Of a stretch of 55,525 nucleotides of DNA, positions 54,644 to 55,525 are shown piece by piece; the first letter of the stretch is position 1, and each line of letters opens with the position of its first letter. Both the position numbers and the translations under genes were made by a program. The stretch covers positions 1 to 55,525 of the forward strand of contig NZ_CACSJM010000020.1 in assembly GCF_902706185.1 (NCBI RefSeq), written 5' to 3'. This DNA comes from Roseomonas sp. 18066 (GTDB lineage Bacteria > Pseudomonadota > Alphaproteobacteria > Acetobacterales > Acetobacteraceae). A model generated the notes under the pieces. The model was not told where the DNA came from and did not search any database. It worked only from the letters and a program-made list of their open reading frames with translations.

Positions 54644-55074
54644 GGCCCGGCGGGGCCGGCGGCGACCGCCAAGGGCCCCGGCACGGCATCGGCCGGCTCG
54701 GCCGCCGCCGGCGTTGCCTCCCGCCGCGGCTTGCCGCCCGGCAGGACGCCCGCCTGGCGCAGCGCGCCGCGCAGATCGGCCTGCAGCAGGTCGAAGGGCC
54801 GGCCGGCGGTGCCTTCGCGGCCGACCAGGACCAGGTCCCAGCCTTCCGGCGCGCCCTCGCCCAGCAGAAGCCGGGCGGCCTCGCGCAGGCGCCGCTTGGT
54901 GCGGTTGCGCACCACGGCATTGCCCAGCTTCTTGGTCGCGGTGAAGCCAACGCGCAGCGGCCCCGCCGTTCCCGGCAGGGCCTGCAACACCAGGCTCGGC
55001 CTTGCGGCGCGGCTACCCTTGCCGGCGACGCGAAGGAATTCGCGCCGCCGCTTCAGGCGAGGCGGCGAGGCCAT
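54640..55074 (-). CDS. rnpA: Ribonuclease P protein component
   Basis: The 144-residue basic protein has [40 protein letters not shown] and [11 protein letters not shown], the RNase P protein signature (RNRxKR). It supports the catalytic RNA in tRNA 5' maturation. ATG 55074 ([10 protein letters not shown]) fits the family. The C-terminal tail of about 30 residues ([20 protein letters not shown]) is an extension beyond the usual 115-120 residues. It follows rpmH by 37 bases. Confidence 0.95.
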   Translation of the reverse strand: MASPPRLKRRREFLRVAGKGSRAARPSLVLQALPGTAGPLRVGFTATKKLGNAVVRNRTKRRLREAARLLLGEGAPEGWDLVLVGREGTAGRPFDLLQADLRGALRQAGVLPGGKPRREATPAAAEPADAVPGPLAVAAGPAGP

Positions 55075-55111
55075 GCAGCGCGCGATGCCGGCAACCGGGC
55101 CAGGCCGCAGC

Positions 55112-55246
55112 TCAGGCGGAGAGCTTCTTGCGGCCCTTGGAACGACGGTTGGCCAGGACATTGCGGCCACCCACCGTCTCCATGCGGGCGCGGAAACCAT
55201 GCCGGCGCTTCCGGACGAGCTTGGACGGCTGATAAGTACGCTTCAC
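55112..55246 (-). CDS. rpmH: 50S ribosomal protein L34
   Basis: Read from a GTG start at 55246, the 44-residue product is [20 protein letters not shown] then [20 protein letters not shown] and KLSA, an exact L34 pattern. The GTG start and small size make it easy to miss. It is the first gene of rpmH-rnpA-yidD-yidC-engB. Confidence 0.98.
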   Translation of the reverse strand: MKRTYQPSKLVRKRRHGFRARMETVGGRNVLANRRSKGRKKLSA

Positions 55247-55352
55247 GACGCGCTACTCCGTAAGATCGAGATCGGGACCGCGCCGCCTCCGAGTGAGGAA
55301 CCGCCACGGCACAGGCCGGACCGCCTGCAAGCAGGTCCGGCGAAGGTGGCGA

Positions 55353-55382
55353 CGTATAGGGAGCCGCCTCCCATCCCGTCAA
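55353..55382 (-). promoter_or_regulatory. Probable promoter of the rpmH-rnpA-yidDC operon
   Basis: On the minus strand, TTGACG (55377-55382) and TATACG (55353-55358) lie 18 bp apart. The leader to the rpmH GTG is about 100 bases. It contains an imperfect hairpin at 55315-55341 (CCGGA…CCTGC with GCAGG…TCCGG). No gene is seen from 55383 to the window end. Confidence 0.55.
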
Positions 55383-55525
55383 CCGCAGACGGCATGGTGG
55401 CGGCCTGGTCGTCGGTTTACGCCAGAAAACCTGGCGCGACAGGCGGTTTTCGCCCTTCCGGCCGCGCTCATGCCGCCCCATCTGTGCCCCGCCAGGCCGC
55501 TGCCCTCCCCTTCCCGGTCCCCTGC

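Noticed and set aside
55247..55525. Possible chromosome origin next to rpmH-rnpA
   Set aside because: No DnaA boxes (TTATCCACA-like) or AT-rich unwinding element were seen; only a promoter and hairpin are supported.

Overview
The window is about 70% G+C and uses G/C-rich third codon positions throughout. The gene orders topA-rnr-S41 peptidase-rpmG facing pleD, gatC-gatA-gatB, and rpmH-rnpA-yidD-yidC-engB-argB-dapD-dapE point to an alphaproteobacterium, most likely Rhodospirillales/Acetobacteraceae (Roseomonas-like). This placement is an inference from synteny and composition; no database search was made.

The left part (about 1-29,330) is accessory and metabolic. It carries a binding-protein-like gene divergent from an Asp/Glu-racemase-family gene, and an alpha/beta hydrolase divergent from a LysR regulator. 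A decay zone (3.74-5.1 kb) holds IS630 and IS5 scraps plus remains of a siderophore-type ABC transporter and an acyl-AMP ligase. Next come a small unknown protein, a gamma-glutamyltransferase-family (GGT) enzyme, a LysR relic and two IS5-type transposase tails (7.4-8.74 kb). Then follow an SDR, a DedA protein overlapping a PmtA-like methyltransferase, and a response regulator/histidine kinase pair. A complete family-5 ABC importer with a duplicated, fused ATPase sits behind a Fur-box-like promoter. An SDR/SnoaL pair divergent from an HxlR regulator ends against an IS5 relic. That relic truncates a decayed operon of ABC permease, MetE-like protein and methyltransferase. A GntR regulator then faces, across a perfect 10-bp inverted repeat, an operon of two binding proteins, a threonine aldolase and a second GGT-family enzyme.

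tRNA-Ser(GCU) at 29.34-29.43 kb marks the change to housekeeping DNA. To its right lie a glutathione transferase, gatCAB (tRNA-dependent amidation), ruvX, a LuxR-type regulator, pyrB with an apparently inactive dihydroorotase-like partner, plsY, dprA, topA, rnr, a C-terminal processing protease, rpmG, pleD, a membrane protein, dapE, dapD, argB, engB, yidC, yidD, rnpA and rpmH.

Many adjacent genes overlap by 4 bp (ATGA, GTGA or TTGA), so translational coupling is common. The best candidates for something not well described are the permease-less operon of two binding proteins, aldolase and GGT under the GntR palindrome (23.5-29.0 kb), the Fur-like fused-ATPase importer (13.7-18.4 kb), and a methyltransferase frame broken by one extra 5-bp repeat unit (21.77 kb).
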